The position numbers and the translations under genes were made by a program. This document shows, piece after piece, positions 24,204-33,614 of a stretch of 64,000 nucleotides of DNA. Source of the stretch: Chloroflexota bacterium (GTDB lineage Bacteria; Chloroflexota; Anaerolineae; DTLA01); contig JADBJK010000031.1 of assembly GCA_014874485.1 (NCBI GenBank), positions 22,532 to 86,531 on the forward strand, given 5' to 3'. The notes beneath the pieces were generated by a model, which was given only the letters and a program-made list of their open reading frames with translations, ran no database searches and was not told the DNA's origin. Position 1 is the first letter of the stretch. The number at the start of each line of letters is the position of its first letter.

Positions 24204-25091
24204 TCAACGCGGAGTCTGCTTGAGTATCTGGAATCGGTTTGCCACCATGATGCCCAGCAGGATCGCCCCCATGCCGACGAGCGATGTCCAGTGGATGTTC
24301 TCGCCCAGGAGCAGCCACCCCCAGAACAGCGCCCCAATGGGGATGATGTAGGTTACCAGGGACGCCTGAACAGCGCCGCCGTGTTCCAGGATCCAATAGT
24401 AGATGAGGTAGGCGATCGCCGTGCCCAGGAACGACAGCGCCAGCGTGGAGCCCCAGGCCTTCAGCGAAGGCGAGAGGGCAAACGGCCGCTCAAACGCAAG
24501 GGCCAGCGGCACGGTGATGGTGAACCCGGCCAGCAACATGCCCGTGGACAGCACGGCCGGCTCATGCCCCGCCAGATGCCGCCGCGCGAACACCGCCGCG
24601 ATGGCGTAACTCAAGCCCGCGCCGATGACGGCCAGGTCGCCGAGGATGTTGTGCGTAACGCCGGCCCGAAGGTCGGGCGCGACGAGCACCACAACCCCCG
24701 CGAAGCCGATCACCACGCCGGCCGCCTTGAATCCGTCCATGCGCTCGCCCTTTGACCAGAAGTGCGCCAAGATGACGGTGAACAAGGGCATCGTCCCCGT
24801 GAGAATCGCCGCAAGGGCGCTGGAGATGTGCAGTTCGCCCCAGTTGATGAGGCCATAGGGGATGAGCGTGTTGAACAGGCCCATGACGAACAGCGGCCGC
24901 CAGAGTTCGCGCGACGGCAGTCGCTGCCCCCGCAGGAGCAGGTAGGCGGCCAGCAATCCGCCGCCCAGCCCCGTGCGCAGCATCACGAACGTCAGCGGCG
25001 TGATCTCCGCCACGCTGACCTTGATGAACATGTACGACGCGCCCCAGATGGTGCCCAACAGGAGCAGCATGAACGCATTCTGCAATGGCAT
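24204..25091 (-). CDS. EamA/DMT-family transporter
   Basis: The protein is 295 aa with ten hydrophobic segments in two EamA repeats (LLLGTIWGASYMFIKVSV at the start; VIGAGLSYAIAAVFARR opening the second half). The family exports amino acids, metabolites or drugs by exchange with protons. The substrate is unknown. The gene is alone on the minus strand, 45 bp downstream of azlD. Confidence 0.85.
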   Translation of the reverse strand: MPLQNAFMLLLLGTIWGASYMFIKVSVAEITPLTFVMLRTGLGGGLLAAYLLLRGQRLPSRELWRPLFVMGLFNTLIPYGLINWGELHISSALAAILTGTMPLFTVILAHFWSKGERMDGFKAAGVVIGFAGVVVLVAPDLRAGVTHNILGDLAVIGAGLSYAIAAVFARRHLAGHEPAVLSTGMLLAGFTITVPLALAFERPFALSPSLKAWGSTLALSFLGTAIAYLIYYWILEHGGAVQASLVTYIIPIGALFWGWLLLGENIHWTSLVGMGAILLGIMVANRFQILKQTPR

Positions 25092-25136
25092 ATCGTTCTC
25101 CTGCGTTTGAGATGTCCGTTGGAACGCGCTCCGCGG

Positions 25137-25439
25137 CTACAGCAAGGCGGAGAGCAGCCAATAAGCGAGCATGCCCGCGAAGATCGTCCACAGCACCGAC
25201 CGCGTGCGCCAGGCCACCACAACCCCCACCGCGGCAGCAGGGATTTGAGGCCCCAACGTCAGGCGGCGGTCAACGAGAAGCACGGCGGGTGCGATGAGCG
25301 CCGACAGAATCGCCACAGGCACCAGTTGCAGGTACCGCAGGACCGGCCTCGGGAGTTCCCGCGACAGCAGCGGCATCATCGCGAACCGCGTCAGGTACGT
25401 TGCCAGCGCCATGCCGGCGAACACGGCCCAGGGATTCAA
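25137..25439 (-). CDS. azlD: AzlD-like branched-chain amino acid export subunit
   Basis: The protein is 100 aa with four hydrophobic segments (PWAVFAGMALATYLTRF, LVPVAILSALIAPAVLL). The start is TTG 25439, which overlaps the azlC stop as TTGA; the 203-aa track ORF reads out of frame through azlC and is wrong upstream. AzlD is the small partner of AzlC in export of branched-chain amino acids and analogues. Confidence 0.8.
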   Translation of the reverse strand: MNPWAVFAGMALATYLTRFAMMPLLSRELPRPVLRYLQLVPVAILSALIAPAVLLVDRRLTLGPQIPAAAVGVVVAWRTRSVLWTIFAGMLAYWLLSALL

Positions 25440-26134
25440 CTCCGCGCGCCCCCTTCCCGCGCGGCAGCCAGGCCCGCCAGCGACCCCAGCAGCCCCGCGC
25501 CGATGATGTGCCAGTTCCCCGGAAGCCACACCGCGCCCAAGACCGCCGCAACCGCCGCAACACCCGCCGCCACCGCCGAGGCGCGCCCCTTGAAAAACGA
25601 CGCCGCCAGGCCGATGAACGCCAGCGGGAACACCATCTCCAGCCCGTACCGCGACAGGTCGGGGATGGACTGCCCCGCCACCGCGCCCGCCAGCCCCGAC
25701 GGCCACCACACGACCCAGATGCACAGGTTCGCGCCTAGAAAGTGCCACTCGCTGCCCCTGCCCCGCTCATACGCCGCGATGGCGGTCGCATACGACTCAT
25801 CCGACATCCACAGCGCCAGGAGCATCTTCCACCGCAGCGGGAGGTGCTTCAAGTAGGGCGCGACAGAGGCCCCCATCAGCAGGTGCCGCAGGTTGATGAT
25901 GAGCGTCGTCAGCATGATGGCGCTCGGAGTCGCCGAGAGCCACATGCCCAGCGCCGCGAACTGCGAGGACCCCGCGTGGACGATGGCTGACATCCCGGCC
26001 GTCTCCACCGGAGACAGACCGACTGCCCTCGCCGCCACACCGTACACCAAGCCGAACATCACAACGCCCGGCGTCAACGGCAGGGCGTCCAGGAATCCGC
26101 GTGCAAGCGATGCTGACCGACGGGTTGCACTCAT
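25436..26134 (-). CDS. azlC: AzlC-like branched-chain amino acid permease
   Basis: The protein is 232 aa. The N-terminus has GFLDALPLTPGVVMFGLVYGVAA in part, then AGSSQFAALGMW and NLRHLLMGAS, the signature of AzlC/YgaZ exporters. Start ATG 26134 is preferred; the 647-aa track ORF reads through repeats and the divergent ZIP gene. A TATATGATAC stretch upstream could serve both divergent genes. It works with AzlD and may balance uptake by the Liv-type importer. Confidence 0.85.
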   Translation of the reverse strand: MSATRRSASLARGFLDALPLTPGVVMFGLVYGVAARAVGLSPVETAGMSAIVHAGSSQFAALGMWLSATPSAIMLTTLIINLRHLLMGASVAPYLKHLPLRWKMLLALWMSDESYATAIAAYERGRGSEWHFLGANLCIWVVWWPSGLAGAVAGQSIPDLSRYGLEMVFPLAFIGLAASFFKGRASAVAAGVAAVAAVLGAVWLPGNWHIIGAGLLGSLAGLAAAREGGARS

Positions 26135-26209
26135 TGGGAATATATGATACCATTCCGCCGCCAGAACGCAAAAAGACGGCGGCTCGCATCGCGCTCCCAG
26201 GAGGCGACC

Positions 26210-26977
26210 ATGGCATCGCTGCTCCAAACTCACAACGTGATTCTCCTCGCGGCGCTGGCGACGTTGGGGACCGGCTTCGCCACAGGCGTCGGCGCGCTGC
26301 CCACGCTCCTGACCGTGCGCGTCAGCGACAAACTGCTGGACGGCCTGCTGGGATTCGCAGCGGGCGTCATGCTCGCGGCCACCTCGTTCAGCCTGCTCAT
26401 CCCGTCCATGGAAACGGGCGGCATCTGGGTTACCGTCGCCGGTGTCCTGGTGGGGGCTGCGTTTGTCGCCCTCATGGACCGGGTTGTCCCCCACATGCAC
26501 TTCATCTCCGGTCCGGAAGGCCCGCCCTCCGCGACCCTGAAACGCATCACGCTCCTCATCCTGGCCATCACAATCCACAACTTCCCCGAGGGGCTGGCGG
26601 TCGGCGTCGGGTTCGGAGGCGGCGATTTGACGGTGGCCGTCGCGCTGGCCATCGCCATTGGCTTGCAAAACATGCCGGAGGGGCTTGCGGTGGCCTTGCC
26701 CCTTGTCCGCGAAGGCTACTCGCGCTGGAAGGCGGTGGGATACGCCCTGCTGTCCGGCCTCGTGGAGCCGATTGGCGGGGTCCTCGGCGCGGCGCTGGTG
26801 TCCGTGGCGCGGCCCATCCTGCCCTGGGGGCTGAGTTTCGCCGCAGGCGCCATGCTCTACGTCGTGAGCGAGGAGATGATACCCGAGACGCACCGCAAGG
26901 GGTTCGCCAAGGTCGGCACGACCGGCCTGCTCATCGGCTTCGTTGTGATGATGACGCTGGACAACCTGTTCGGCTAG
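26210..26977 (+). CDS. ZIP-family metal transporter (GufA/ZupT-like)
   Basis: The protein is 255 aa with about eight transmembrane segments. The ZIP metal-binding helices are visible as HNFPEGLAVGVGFGG and GLQNMPEGLAVALPL, containing the His/Asn/Pro-Glu-Gly ligands. It imports Zn, Fe or Mn into the cytoplasm. ATG 26210 follows CAGGAGGCG; the longer track ORF adds a non-coding leader. It is divergent from azlCD. Confidence 0.88.
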   Translation: MASLLQTHNVILLAALATLGTGFATGVGALPTLLTVRVSDKLLDGLLGFAAGVMLAATSFSLLIPSMETGGIWVTVAGVLVGAAFVALMDRVVPHMHFISGPEGPPSATLKRITLLILAITIHNFPEGLAVGVGFGGGDLTVAVALAIAIGLQNMPEGLAVALPLVREGYSRWKAVGYALLSGLVEPIGGVLGAALVSVARPILPWGLSFAAGAMLYVVSEEMIPETHRKGFAKVGTTGLLIGFVVMMTLDNLFG

Positions 26978-26980
26978 CAG

Positions 26981-27376
26981 ATGGCATTGCGAGCGAGGGG
27001 AAGCCACCCAGGCCCCATCTGTCATTGCGAGCGAAGGGAAGCAATCCCGGCCCCCATCTGTCATGCTGAGCGTAGCGAAGCATCTCGGCTGACGAGATTC
27101 TTCGGCGCTCCGCGCCTCAGAATGACAGTTCGCGGGGATTGCTTCGGGCACTCCGCGCCCTCGCAATGACAAGCCCCCACCTGTCATTGCGAGCGAAGCG
27201 AAGCAATCCCGGCCCCCATCTGTCATGCTGAGCGTAGCGAAGCATCTCGGCTGACGAGATTCTTCGGCGCTCCGCGCCTCAGAATGACAGTTCGCGGGGA
27301 TTGCTTCGGGCACTCCGCGCCCTCGCAATGACAAGCCCCCACCTGTCATTGCGAGCGAAGCGAAGCCACCCAGGCC
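26981..27376. repeat. TCATTGCGAG repeat array, two tandem 162-bp units plus a partial third
   Basis: Fills the gap between the ZIP gene and the flavodiiron gene. Each unit contains CATTGCGAGCGAAG...CAATCCC, TCATGCTGAGCGTAGCGAAGC...TCAGAATGACA and GATTGCTTCGGGC...CTCGCAATGACA, i.e. two nested inverted pairs. Unit starts are near 27021, 27183 and 27345. No protein-coding gene is seen. Confidence 0.85.
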
Positions 27377-27377
27377 C

Positions 27378-27410
27378 ACGTGCGGCGCACCTCGGAGGTG
27401 CGTCGCACGT
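27378..27410. repeat. Palindromic repeat, GTGCGACGC family, copy 2
   Basis: 15-bp arms with one mismatch around CGG (ACGTGCGGCGCACCT / AGGTGCGTCGCACGT). It adjoins the tandem repeat array. Confidence 0.75.
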
Positions 27411-27497
27411 GCACGTCATTGTGAGCGAGACGTGCGTCCAGGAATCACCGCAGCGAAGCGCCAGGCCGCGCGGCAGGCCCGAAGCCACGCAGCCTGC

Positions 27498-28691
27498 CTA
27501 CTTCAGCGCGCGGGCGAAACGCGCCCCGAACTCCTCGGCAGCCTTCAGGTCTTCCGCCGTCGGCCCCCCGCGGAACTCCAGCGTCTCCACCAGATCCCAC
27601 TTGAGGGGCGTGATGAGGTCGGTCAGTTCCTTCTGCGCACCGCCGCTCCAACCGTAACTCCCAAACCATGCCGCCTTCTTGTTCATCACACGCTTGCGCG
27701 CGGCAATGTCCAGCACGTGCGCCATCGGCGGGAACAGGCCCACCTCATACGTGGGCGCGCCCATCATCACGCCGGACTTCGTCCAAAGCGAGGGCAGGAT
27801 GTAACTGAAATGCGTGCGCGCCACGTCAAAAACCTCAATGGCGATATCCTCGCGCGAAATCCCCTGCGCCACCGCGTTCATCATCTTCTCGGTGTTGCCG
27901 TACATGGAGCCATAGAGCAGGGTAACGCCGGGCTCCGCAGGCTCCGTCGCGTAGCGCGCCCACTGCGCGTACAGTTCCACGATGCGCTGCGGGTTCTTGC
28001 GCCAGATGAGACCGTGGGACGGCGCGATGATCTCAACCGGCACCGGCTGCAGTTTCTTGATTGCCCGAAGCACCGGCCCGCTGAACTTTGCGATGATGTT
28101 GACGTAGTAGCGCAGCGCCTCGCGTTCGTAGAAGCCCATGTCCACGCACTGGTCGTCAAAGATGGCGCCCCGCAGCGCCCCGTAGCCGCCAAAGGCATCG
28201 CAGGAGAACAGCACCTTCTCGCCCTGGTCGTAGGTCATCATCGTCTCCGGCCAGTGCACAAAGGGCGTGGAGAAGAACTGGAGCGTGTGGCGTCCCAGGC
28301 TCAGCGTTTCGCCATCCTGCACCACGCGCACCGACTCCGCGCCGCCGTAGAAGGCCTCCAGCAACTCCTTGGTCTTCTCCGTGCCCAGAATCGTGGCCTG
28401 GGGGGCAAGCCTGCGGAAAAGGGAGAGCAAACCGGAGTGGTCAGGCTCAATGTGGTTGATGACCACATAGTCAATCGCCCCCAAGTCGCACACCTGGGCG
28501 ATCTGTCCCAGGAATTCGTCGGCCTTGAATGCCTTGGCCAGGTCAATCAACGCAGTCTTCTCGTCTCGGACAAGATACGCATTGTAGGAGACGCCTTCCC
28601 GATCAATGGGCCAAAGACCCTCAAACAGGTCTGTCGTCCTGTCGTTGACGCCGATCCAGTAGATGTCCGGGCGCACTTGCACGACGCTCAT
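27498..28691 (-). CDS. Flavodiiron protein (A-type flavoprotein, FprA-like)
   Basis: The protein is 397 aa. The N-terminal metallo-beta-lactamase domain has the diiron set NHIEPDHSG (His80, Glu82, Asp84, His85), FSCDAFGGYG and PSHGLIW. A C-terminal flavodoxin domain begins near residue 255 (LLYGSMYGNTEKM). These cytoplasmic enzymes reduce O2 or NO to water or N2O using rubredoxin, F420H2 or NADH systems. Start ATG 28691 has GGGAGGAGGTG upstream. It protects an anaerobe from oxygen or nitric oxide. Confidence 0.92.
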   Translation of the reverse strand: MSVVQVRPDIYWIGVNDRTTDLFEGLWPIDREGVSYNAYLVRDEKTALIDLAKAFKADEFLGQIAQVCDLGAIDYVVINHIEPDHSGLLSLFRRLAPQATILGTEKTKELLEAFYGGAESVRVVQDGETLSLGRHTLQFFSTPFVHWPETMMTYDQGEKVLFSCDAFGGYGALRGAIFDDQCVDMGFYEREALRYYVNIIAKFSGPVLRAIKKLQPVPVEIIAPSHGLIWRKNPQRIVELYAQWARYATEPAEPGVTLLYGSMYGNTEKMMNAVAQGISREDIAIEVFDVARTHFSYILPSLWTKSGVMMGAPTYEVGLFPPMAHVLDIAARKRVMNKKAAWFGSYGWSGGAQKELTDLITPLKWDLVETLEFRGGPTAEDLKAAEEFGARFARALK

Positions 28692-28733
28692 GGGGCCACC
28701 TCCTCCCTGAGATGCACAATGTTTGCGAAGAAT

Positions 28734-28762
28734 ATCTTACCCCATTGTTGCAGAATGCGCAA
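28734..28762 (-). promoter_or_regulatory. Promoter of the flavodiiron gene
   Basis: On the minus strand, TTGCGC, 17 bp, TAAGAT. It gives a leader of about 37 nt before ATG 28691. Confidence 0.55.
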
Positions 28763-28819
28763 AGTCTCTCTCGTTCTGCGGCCTCGTTCTGCGGCGAAAG
28801 GGAAGCCGCCCGCATATCT

Positions 28820-28848
28820 TTGACAAAGGGCAACGCGGATAGTAGAAT
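28820..28848 (+). promoter_or_regulatory. Strong promoter ahead of the 332-aa unknown gene
   Basis: TTGACA, 17 bp, TAGAAT; start predicted near 28855. It rules out upstream ATGs of the track ORF. The same hexamers and spacing drive the tRNA operon. Confidence 0.75.
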
Positions 28849-28918
28849 GCGGCCAGACAGGGGCTGCGCCCACCGGCAGCGGCCAGCCCTGCCATTCCCA
28901 GAACTCCGGAGTTCTTCC

Positions 28919-29917
28919 GTGATCGGCAGCGACGCAGAGAACGCCTTGCATGTGTTCCTAGAGGTTCGGCCAGCGCGCGGCGACGGCCACAGGATACCGC
29001 TACCCCTCGCAGAAGCCCGTATGCGCACGGCGCGGCACCTAGCCCAAGCCGCGCAGGAATGCGGGGCCCGCGCCGAACTGTTGGATGGCAACCACCGCGA
29101 GCCGCACAGTCCGCCCGCCGGCCATGCCCTCTGGGTGCGCTGGGGCGCGGGCGCGCTGCTGGACGGCGAATCCATCTGCCGTCTTGGACTCGCCGCGCGG
29201 GATGGCTCGGTCTGGGGCAACCGCCGCGAGTACCCAGACCTATGGGCCTTCCCCGCGGGACTGTGGCCCAAGCCGGGAAGCAAGCCGCAGAAGGTATTCC
29301 CGCCCAGCGCCGCGACCCTGTTCCGCCTGGCCACGGGTGGCGACCTGTGCCTGCTTGCCGCGCTCGGCCCGCAGGGTCTCGCACGCGCCGACGACCTCGG
29401 CGCAAGCCCCGCCGTCCTGGACCGCATCCACGCCGTTACGCGCCTGCTGACAAAGCGAACGGCCGAACTGCTCGTCGTGGGCGATCCGGGCACGGAGGGC
29501 TGGCGACACCTGGAGCAGGAAACGGCCTGCCGCGTGCGCCTGCTGGCCGACGCCGCGGGGGGAGTGCTGGCATCGCTGCTGGCGTCCGCGGGGCCTGCGC
29601 AGTTCGTGCGGTATCTGTACGAACTCGGCGACGCGTTCCTGGTGAACACGCGCATCCTGTTCGCGGATGCAGACCGTCCCGCCCCACAGGACTTCTTCCA
29701 GTCCGACCTGGGACTGGTGGACCGCATCGCCCATCGGGGGCTACGCCTGCTCACGGAGGCGCTCCTGAGCGGCAGCCGCCCCGTCATCCTCGGGGGCAGC
29801 AGCCTGCTGACGGGCGGCATCTACCTGCTGATAGAACGCGCCTGGGAAGGCAAGGATTTGCCACGGCAATACGAGACAGTCCCAGCGCCCAGCGCCAAGC
29901 AAATCACAAAGGAGTGA
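28919..29917 (+). CDS. Unknown protein, 332 aa, upstream of the GlyA-GcvT fusion
   Basis: GTG 28919 is chosen because the promoter predicts transcription from about 28855 and GGAG lies 7 bases upstream. The protein appears cytoplasmic with no clear signal or membrane span. Visible stretches are GHALWVRWGAGALLDG, FPAGLWPKPGSKPQKVFPPSAATLF and SRPVILGGSSLLTGGIYLLIERAW. No family is recognised. It ends 4 bp before the glyA-gcvT start, so it is probably co-transcribed and may serve one-carbon or glycine metabolism; that is inference. Confidence 0.65.
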   Translation: MIGSDAENALHVFLEVRPARGDGHRIPLPLAEARMRTARHLAQAAQECGARAELLDGNHREPHSPPAGHALWVRWGAGALLDGESICRLGLAARDGSVWGNRREYPDLWAFPAGLWPKPGSKPQKVFPPSAATLFRLATGGDLCLLAALGPQGLARADDLGASPAVLDRIHAVTRLLTKRTAELLVVGDPGTEGWRHLEQETACRVRLLADAAGGVLASLLASAGPAQFVRYLYELGDAFLVNTRILFADADRPAPQDFFQSDLGLVDRIAHRGLRLLTEALLSGSRPVILGGSSLLTGGIYLLIERAWEGKDLPRQYETVPAPSAKQITKE

Positions 29918-29921
29918 GAGC

Positions 29922-32900
29922 ATGGGTGAGAATCGCGATTTTCTGTTCAGGGGGCCCCTCGCCTCGCTGGACCCCGACGTGCAGGCCCTTATTGACCTGG
30001 AGCAAGAGCGCCAGTCCCGCCGCATCATCCTGATCCCCTCGGAGAGCATGGCCCCGGCGGCTGTGCGCGAGGCCCTATCTTCCGAGTTCTCCCACATCTA
30101 CGCGGAGGGCTATCCCCCGACCCGCATGACGCGGGAGCCCGAAGACCTCGTGCTGGACTACGAGCACCAACTGGCTTACTACCGACGATATGCCGACCGT
30201 CGGTTCTACAAGGGCGCGGATTATGTAAACTTTGTGGAAACCCTGGCCCAGCGACGGGCCGCCGCCTGCTTCGCCAACGACCGCGTGCGCGCCGACCAAA
30301 TCTACGCGAACGTGCAGCCCCTGTCGGGAGCCGCCGCCAACAACGCCATCTACGAGGCGTTCGTGCGGCCCGGCGAAACCGTCATGGGCATGAACCTGAT
30401 GCACGGCGGCCACCTCACCCACGGCAGCCAGTTCAACCGCTCGGGCAAGCAGTACCGCATCGTCTCCTACACCGTGGACCCCAAAACCGAACGCCTGGAC
30501 TACGACGCCATCCGCGAGTTGGCGCTCCAGCACCGCCCGAAGATGATCATCGCGGGCTACACGTCCTACCCCTGGGCGCCGGACTGGCAAAAGTTCCGCG
30601 AGATCGCCGACGCCGTGGGCGCGATCCTCATGGCCGACATCGCCCACACGGCAGGCATGGCCATCGCCGGGGTCTATCCCAGCCCGGTGGGCATCGCCGA
30701 CGTTACCGTATTCACCACGCACAAGACCATCTGCGGGCCGCGCGCCGCCGTCATCCTCACCACCTCGGAGGAGCACGCCACCAAGATTGACAGCGCCGTG
30801 TTCCCAGGCGAACAGGGCGGGCCTCACGTCAACACGTTCGCGGCGCTGGCCGTGGCGTTCAAACTGGCCCAGACGCCCCAGTTCCACGCCCTGCAGAAGC
30901 AGATTGTCGTCAATGCGCGGGCGCTGGCCCAGAGTTTGCAGGATCGCGGCCTGCGCCTGGCCTACGGCGGCACCGACACCCACCTGCTGCTCGTGGACCT
31001 CAAATCCGTGAAGTCGGCCAACGGCGAGTTCCCACGAGGCGAGGTGGCCGCGCGCCTGCTGGAAATCTGCGGCATCATCGTCAACAAGAACACCATCCCC
31101 GGCGACGACATCACCGCCCTCGCCAGCGGGATTCGGCTCGGCACGCCCTGGGTTACCCAGCGGGGCATGCGCGAGCAGGACATGGACCAGATTGCCGACT
31201 TCATCTTCCGCGTCGTGCGGGAGATTCGCCCGTTCCAGTACCTGGGACTGAGCGGCGTGCTGCCGCGCGGGAAGGCACCGTTCGCGCTCCTGCGCCAGGT
31301 GCGGCGCGAGGTGGACGAGTTTGCGGCGCGGTTTGAACCGAAGACCGAGCAGCGCTCCGCCTACCCCCACTATCACCTGCCCGCGGCGCAGAATGCCCCC
31401 GCCTGGCCGACGCAGGGCCGCCAGGCCGACGCCGCAACCGCCGCGCGCGCCCTGGCCGAAGGCGCAGTCATCGTTGACCCATCGCAGTTCAGCGTCCTCA
31501 TGGTGCGCGGCACCCGAGCCCATGCTTTCCTCCAAGAGGCCACCACCGCCAACCTGGCCGCGCTGGGGCCCGGCCAGATGGCGCACACCGCGCTGCTGGA
31601 CGGCGACGGGCAAGTGCTGGATGATGTGGTCGTCGTGCGCCTTGCCCCCACCCCGCGCGGCGAGGACAGGTACTACGTGCTCGCCAACGCCACAAACGCC
31701 GACACGGTCAAGGACTGGCTCCGCGCGCTGAGCGATGGGTACGTGCTTTTTGACAAGCGCGACGTGCTCCGCAAGGTGCAGGGCCCCGCCATCGTGGCCG
31801 ATGCCACCAATGAGGTAGCCGATGAGGAAGCGCGGCTGCTGGCGATTGCAGTGGTCGGGCCGGCGGCGTCGGCGCTCCTGAAAAAGACGCTGGCCCTGGC
31901 CGACGTGGGCGGCAACGGCGTCGTGGAAACGCAGGTCGCGGGCAAGTCGCTGCTGGTCGCTCGGATGCCCTCGTTGCGCGATGGCTTCCTCTGCATCGGC
32001 AGCCCCGACGCCCTGCTGGCCCTGGAGACCGGCCTCACGGGCGCGGGCGCCGTCGCGGGCGGCAGCGACGCATGGGCAGCGGTGCGGCGTTCGGCGGGGC
32101 TTCCCGTGTACGACCAGGCGTCGCCCCGTCCCAGCGGCCTGGCCCTGCTCCACGGCGGCCACGAGCGCCTGTTTGACCTGCGCAAGCCCTACTTCGTGGG
32201 ACAGGATTCCCTCGCCGCCTCGGCCCCTGTGGAGAGCCTGCCCGAATTCGTGTGGGAATGGCGGGAGGAAGAGACCCTGAAGCGCACGCCGCTCTACGAG
32301 GAGCACAAGAAGCGCACGCGCAAGTTGATCCCCTTCGCCGGATGGGAGATGCCCGTCTGGTACACCAGCGTGGGCGAGGAGCACGCCGCCGTTCGCAAGG
32401 CCGCGGGCCTGTTTGACGTGGCCCACATGGGCGTGCTAGAGGTCTCCGGGCCGCACGCCGCCGCGTTCCTGGATGCCGTGGCGTCCAACTACGTGCGCTG
32501 GCTAGAGCCGGGCCAGTCGCAGTACGCCTACCTGCTGGACACTGACGGCAACGTGCTGGACGACATCATCATCTATTGCCTGGGCCGCGAGCGGTACATG
32601 GTCGTGGTGAACGCCGCCAACGCGGAGAAAGATTGGGCGTGGCTGAACGCCGTGAATGAGGGGCGCGTGCTCATTGACCGCAACCGACCCTACGTGCGGG
32701 TTGAGGCCCCCGCCATCCTGCGCGACCTCAAAGACCCGCGCTGGGGCAAGGATTGCAGAGTGGACCTGGCGCTGCAAGGCCCGGCGTCCCTCGCCATCCT
32801 GCAGACGCTGGCCCGCGACGCCCGACAAGCCACGGAGTTGGCCCATATCCGCCGCACGGAGTTGATAGAGACGACCCTGGCGGGCATTCCGCTGGTCGTG

Positions 32901-33530
32901 TCGCGGACGGGCTACACGGGCGAGCCGGTGGGGTTTGAACTGTTCGTCCACCCCGATGAGGCCGTGCGCCTGTGGAACCTGCTGCTGGAGAAGGGCGAGC
33001 CGTTCGGGCTGAAGCCTGCCGGCCTAGCGGCGCGCGACTCCACCCGCATTGAGGCGGGCTTGCCCCTGTACGGGCACGAGTTGGCCGGCCCCTACAACAT
33101 CACGCCGATTGAGGCCGGCTTTGAGCCTTATGTCAAGTATCACAAGCCGTTCTTCGTGGGGCGTGAGGCCATCCTGCGCCACTCGGCGGAAGCCGCCAAC
33201 ACCATCGTCCGGTTCCGCGTCAACTCGCCCAACGCCCGCGCTTTCCGGGGCCACGAACCGGTCGTGAACAAGCGCGGCCAGTACATCGGGCGCGTTACCA
33301 GTTGCACCCTGGTGGGCGAGACCCAAATCGGCATGGCGCTGGTGGACAAACGCTACGCCCAGGAGGGCACAGAGATCGCCATCTTCCCGACGGCCGCCGC
33401 GAAGAGCGACAAGCCGCTGTCTCTCGCCGAACTGGAGCGCGGGGACCAGGTCCTGCTGCCCGAATGGTGCACCGTCTTGGCTCGGTTCCCCAGGCTGGGC
33501 ATGCCCGTGGCCCCTGACGCCAACGAGTAG
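29922..33530 (+). CDS. Fusion: serine hydroxymethyltransferase + degenerate GcvT + aminomethyltransferase
   Basis: The protein is 1202 aa. Residues 1-475 are SHMT, with the PLP Lys268 in FTTHKTICGPR. Residues about 505-775 resemble a diverged GcvT (FSVLMVRGTRAHAFLQEAT, LRKPYFVGQDSL) without its usual active-site segment. Residues about 788-1195 are a full GcvT (LFDVAHMGVLEVSG, RDSTRIEAGLPLYGHEL). GcvT makes methylene-tetrahydrofolate from the H-protein-bound aminomethyl group, and SHMT uses it with glycine to make serine; joining them could channel the folate. The gene faces the minus-strand gcvP-gcvH operon. No frameshift is seen. Confidence 0.9.
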   Translation: MGENRDFLFRGPLASLDPDVQALIDLEQERQSRRIILIPSESMAPAAVREALSSEFSHIYAEGYPPTRMTREPEDLVLDYEHQLAYYRRYADRRFYKGADYVNFVETLAQRRAAACFANDRVRADQIYANVQPLSGAAANNAIYEAFVRPGETVMGMNLMHGGHLTHGSQFNRSGKQYRIVSYTVDPKTERLDYDAIRELALQHRPKMIIAGYTSYPWAPDWQKFREIADAVGAILMADIAHTAGMAIAGVYPSPVGIADVTVFTTHKTICGPRAAVILTTSEEHATKIDSAVFPGEQGGPHVNTFAALAVAFKLAQTPQFHALQKQIVVNARALAQSLQDRGLRLAYGGTDTHLLLVDLKSVKSANGEFPRGEVAARLLEICGIIVNKNTIPGDDITALASGIRLGTPWVTQRGMREQDMDQIADFIFRVVREIRPFQYLGLSGVLPRGKAPFALLRQVRREVDEFAARFEPKTEQRSAYPHYHLPAAQNAPAWPTQGRQADAATAARALAEGAVIVDPSQFSVLMVRGTRAHAFLQEATTANLAALGPGQMAHTALLDGDGQVLDDVVVVRLAPTPRGEDRYYVLANATNADTVKDWLRALSDGYVLFDKRDVLRKVQGPAIVADATNEVADEEARLLAIAVVGPAASALLKKTLALADVGGNGVVETQVAGKSLLVARMPSLRDGFLCIGSPDALLALETGLTGAGAVAGGSDAWAAVRRSAGLPVYDQASPRPSGLALLHGGHERLFDLRKPYFVGQDSLAASAPVESLPEFVWEWREEETLKRTPLYEEHKKRTRKLIPFAGWEMPVWYTSVGEEHAAVRKAAGLFDVAHMGVLEVSGPHAAAFLDAVASNYVRWLEPGQSQYAYLLDTDGNVLDDIIIYCLGRERYMVVVNAANAEKDWAWLNAVNEGRVLIDRNRPYVRVEAPAILRDLKDPRWGKDCRVDLALQGPASLAILQTLARDARQATELAHIRRTELIETTLAGIPLVVSRTGYTGEPVGFELFVHPDEAVRLWNLLLEKGEPFGLKPAGLAARDSTRIEAGLPLYGHELAGPYNITPIEAGFEPYVKYHKPFFVGREAILRHSAEAANTIVRFRVNSPNARAFRGHEPVVNKRGQYIGRVTSCTLVGETQIGMALVDKRYAQEGTEIAIFPTAAAKSDKPLSLAELERGDQVLLPEWCTVLARFPRLGMPVAPDANE

Positions 33531-33556
33531 CGCACAATTCGCACCGCCGAAATCGT

Positions 33557-33598
33557 GGAGACCGCAGAGGTCTGTCAGCAACGCTCTCTGTGGTCTCC
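33557..33598. terminator. Bidirectional hairpin between convergent genes
   Basis: GGAGACC-g-CAGAG pairs with CTCTG-t-GGTCTCC across a 16-base loop. It lies between the GlyA-GcvT stop and the 3' end of the cpaE-like gene. Confidence 0.6.
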
Positions 33599-33614
33599 GC
33601 GTCTGCTGCGGCGG

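Noticed and set aside
26981-27376. Tandem repeats as a possible CRISPR array
   Set aside because: Units are 162 bp with no unique spacers and no cas genes; the 118-bp array at 39282 is likewise unlike CRISPR.
25436-27379. 647-aa minus-strand ORF covering azlC and beyond
   Set aside because: Only the C-terminal 232 residues are AzlC. The rest translates the repeat array and the complement of the ZIP gene; repeated peptide units mirror the DNA repeats.
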